A stretch of 64,000 nucleotides of DNA from Discostella pseudostelligera. Taxonomy: Eukaryota > Bacillariophyta > Thalassiosirophyceae > Thalassiosirales > Thalassiosiraceae. The notes beneath the pieces are model-generated. The model had not been told where the DNA came from, searched no databases, and saw only the letters and a list, made by a program, of their open reading frames with translations. The position numbers and the translations under genes are program-made. Below, in pieces: positions 63,302 through 64,000 of this stretch (position 1 is the first letter of the stretch; each line of letters starts with the position of its first letter). Location: assembly GCA_036940085.1 (NCBI GenBank), contig JALLBK010000070.1:1-64000 (forward strand). The letters run 5' to 3'.

Positions 63302-64000
63302 ATGGACCATGGCACCGTAGTACTTCACCCATCGGGCCGGCGACGGACTGCCAACCAAGGACATTCTAAAGTCGAAGGGAATAGAATTGCATTTTACCAC
63401 GTGTTCTTCCTCCTATCGACTTCGGCTGCTATCGACAGCGGATTCAATATCAATACTGAGATGATAACCAGACGGAATTTTTTGTGTCCATATTTTTGTC
63501 GGCGCACGATGAAACAACAAAGGATGATGCGCACGTATCTATCAGCTGAAGCCAATCTGTCATCATTGAAGTTTTATCAGAGATTGAACTCTCCGAAGAA
63601 CATTCTCGCGCCAATGGTGGCCCAGTCTGATTTGCCATTTCGGCTCATGTGCGAGCAACTCTACAGTGTGGATTTATCGTACACTCAGATGATTCATGCA
63701 TACAATTTCGTTAAGCCCGGGTGTGAGAATTTCCGCACCAATCACTTAGATGTTTATCCTCATTCCATCACAAAAGACGTCCTATTCGGTAATCATGATA
63801 GAGAGGATTTGATAGTTACACCATCGCAAATATATGCGATGAAGGGTTTGGGTCACCATGAAATTGAAGCAGCAAGAGCGAGAATTCTGTCTGCTATTGC
63901 CAAAAGCAAAGGATTTCACAATGTATCTGAGTTGAAAATTGATACCAAACCGACTGTAGTGCAAATTGCCGCCCATGATCCAGATGTGGCTGTCGAGGCA
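63302..64000 (+). CDS. tRNA-dihydrouridine synthase, DUS1-like (3' end outside the window)
   Basis: The frame is open from before 63302 to the window end. The start is placed at 63302 because of the strong CACCATGG context; ATGs at 63461 and 63509 are alternatives. The catalytic barrel starts with NILAPMVAQSDLPFRLMCEQ, the usual DUS opening (LAPMVxxSDLPFR), then DLSYTQMIHAYNF, which replaces the cytYTEM/YTPM strand, and later KPTVVQIAAHDPDVAVEA, the conserved VQ(I/F)xxxDP strand. FMN-dependent reduction of U to dihydrouridine at positions 16/17 is the DUS1 role. An insert of ~65 residues lies between YTQM and PTVVQ. The C-terminal part is missing because the window ends. Confidence 0.82.
   Translation, partial: MDHGTVVLHPSGRRRTANQGHSKVEGNRIAFYHVFFLLSTSAAIDSGFNINTEMITRRNFLCPYFCRRTMKQQRMMRTYLSAEANLSSLKFYQRLNSPKNILAPMVAQSDLPFRLMCEQLYSVDLSYTQMIHAYNFVKPGCENFRTNHLDVYPHSITKDVLFGNHDREDLIVTPSQIYAMKGLGHHEIEAARARILSAIAKSKGFHNVSELKIDTKPTVVQIAAHDPDVAVEA

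Noticed and set aside
1..64000. tRNA genes
   Set aside because: I looked for T-arm GTTCGAATC-type words and found them only within coding sequence; a tRNA scan would be needed to exclude them.

Overview
The window looks like nuclear DNA of a centric diatom. The evidence is: presequences with an AF(V/A)P-type (ASAF-like) motif after the signal peptide, short 60-90 bp GT-AG introns, a secreted protein with PT-rich repeats of the diatom cell-wall type, a CCT-domain regulator, a divergent eEF1A of the kind reported from diatoms that also carry EFL, and repeat-family ORFs and reverse transcriptase remnants that resemble diatom ones from memory. No database search was possible, so family names rest on motifs.

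1-4.4 kb is repeat territory: a decayed repeat-family ORF (35-1240), then about 2.9 kb of compound satellite. 4.5-7.5 kb is an AAAP amino-acid transporter (-). 8.2-18.7 kb is a three-level nest. An old non-LTR retrotransposon ORF (8172-8541 and 17296-18656) is split by an 8,746-bp DNA transposon (8542-17287) with 13-bp TIRs and a perfect 8-bp target-site duplication. Its transposase is in turn split by a 265-bp MITE (12086-12350) with a related TIR and its own 8-bp duplication. The large transposon carries a C2H2-plus-DDE transposase of Plavaka/KDZ-like type, a Cys-rich protein with a dioxygenase-like C-terminus, and two unrecognised genes. All four are now broken, mostly by stops explainable as C-to-T or G-to-A changes.

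18.9-64 kb is gene-dense. In order: plastid-type aspartokinase/homoserine dehydrogenase (-), plastid-type alpha/beta hydrolase (+), Frizzled-CRD-like secreted protein (-), NAA35/MAK10 (-), a piggyBac-like remnant bracketed by palindromes (+), a GNAT-PhzF fusion (+), a 5'-3' exonuclease with a Pol I-like N-terminal segment (-), a membrane-anchored cyclophilin-like protein (+), a nine-exon LRR membrane protein (-), a 5S rRNA fragment, an SGNH-like type II membrane protein (+), a CCT-domain protein (-), a ribokinase-ITPase fusion (-), a PT-repeat secreted protein with a 12-bp micro-exon (+), an ADAT2-like tRNA adenosine deaminase (+), an SLX9-like protein (-), the divergent eEF1A (+), a bestrophin-like channel (-), a one-domain PDI (-), a plastid Rossmann-fold protein (+), a small coiled-coil protein (-), a PH-domain protein (+), and a dihydrouridine synthase cut by the window end (+).

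No operon-like logic is expected. Several divergent pairs share short intergenic promoters. E2F-like TTGGCGGGA motifs recur in them, including a 21-bp-spaced array in front of the transposase. Every multi-exon model given (cyclophilin-like, LRR, exonuclease, NAA35, CCT, PT-repeat, ADAT2, Rossmann and coiled-coil genes) keeps frame across its introns; exon coordinates come from reading splice sites by eye.
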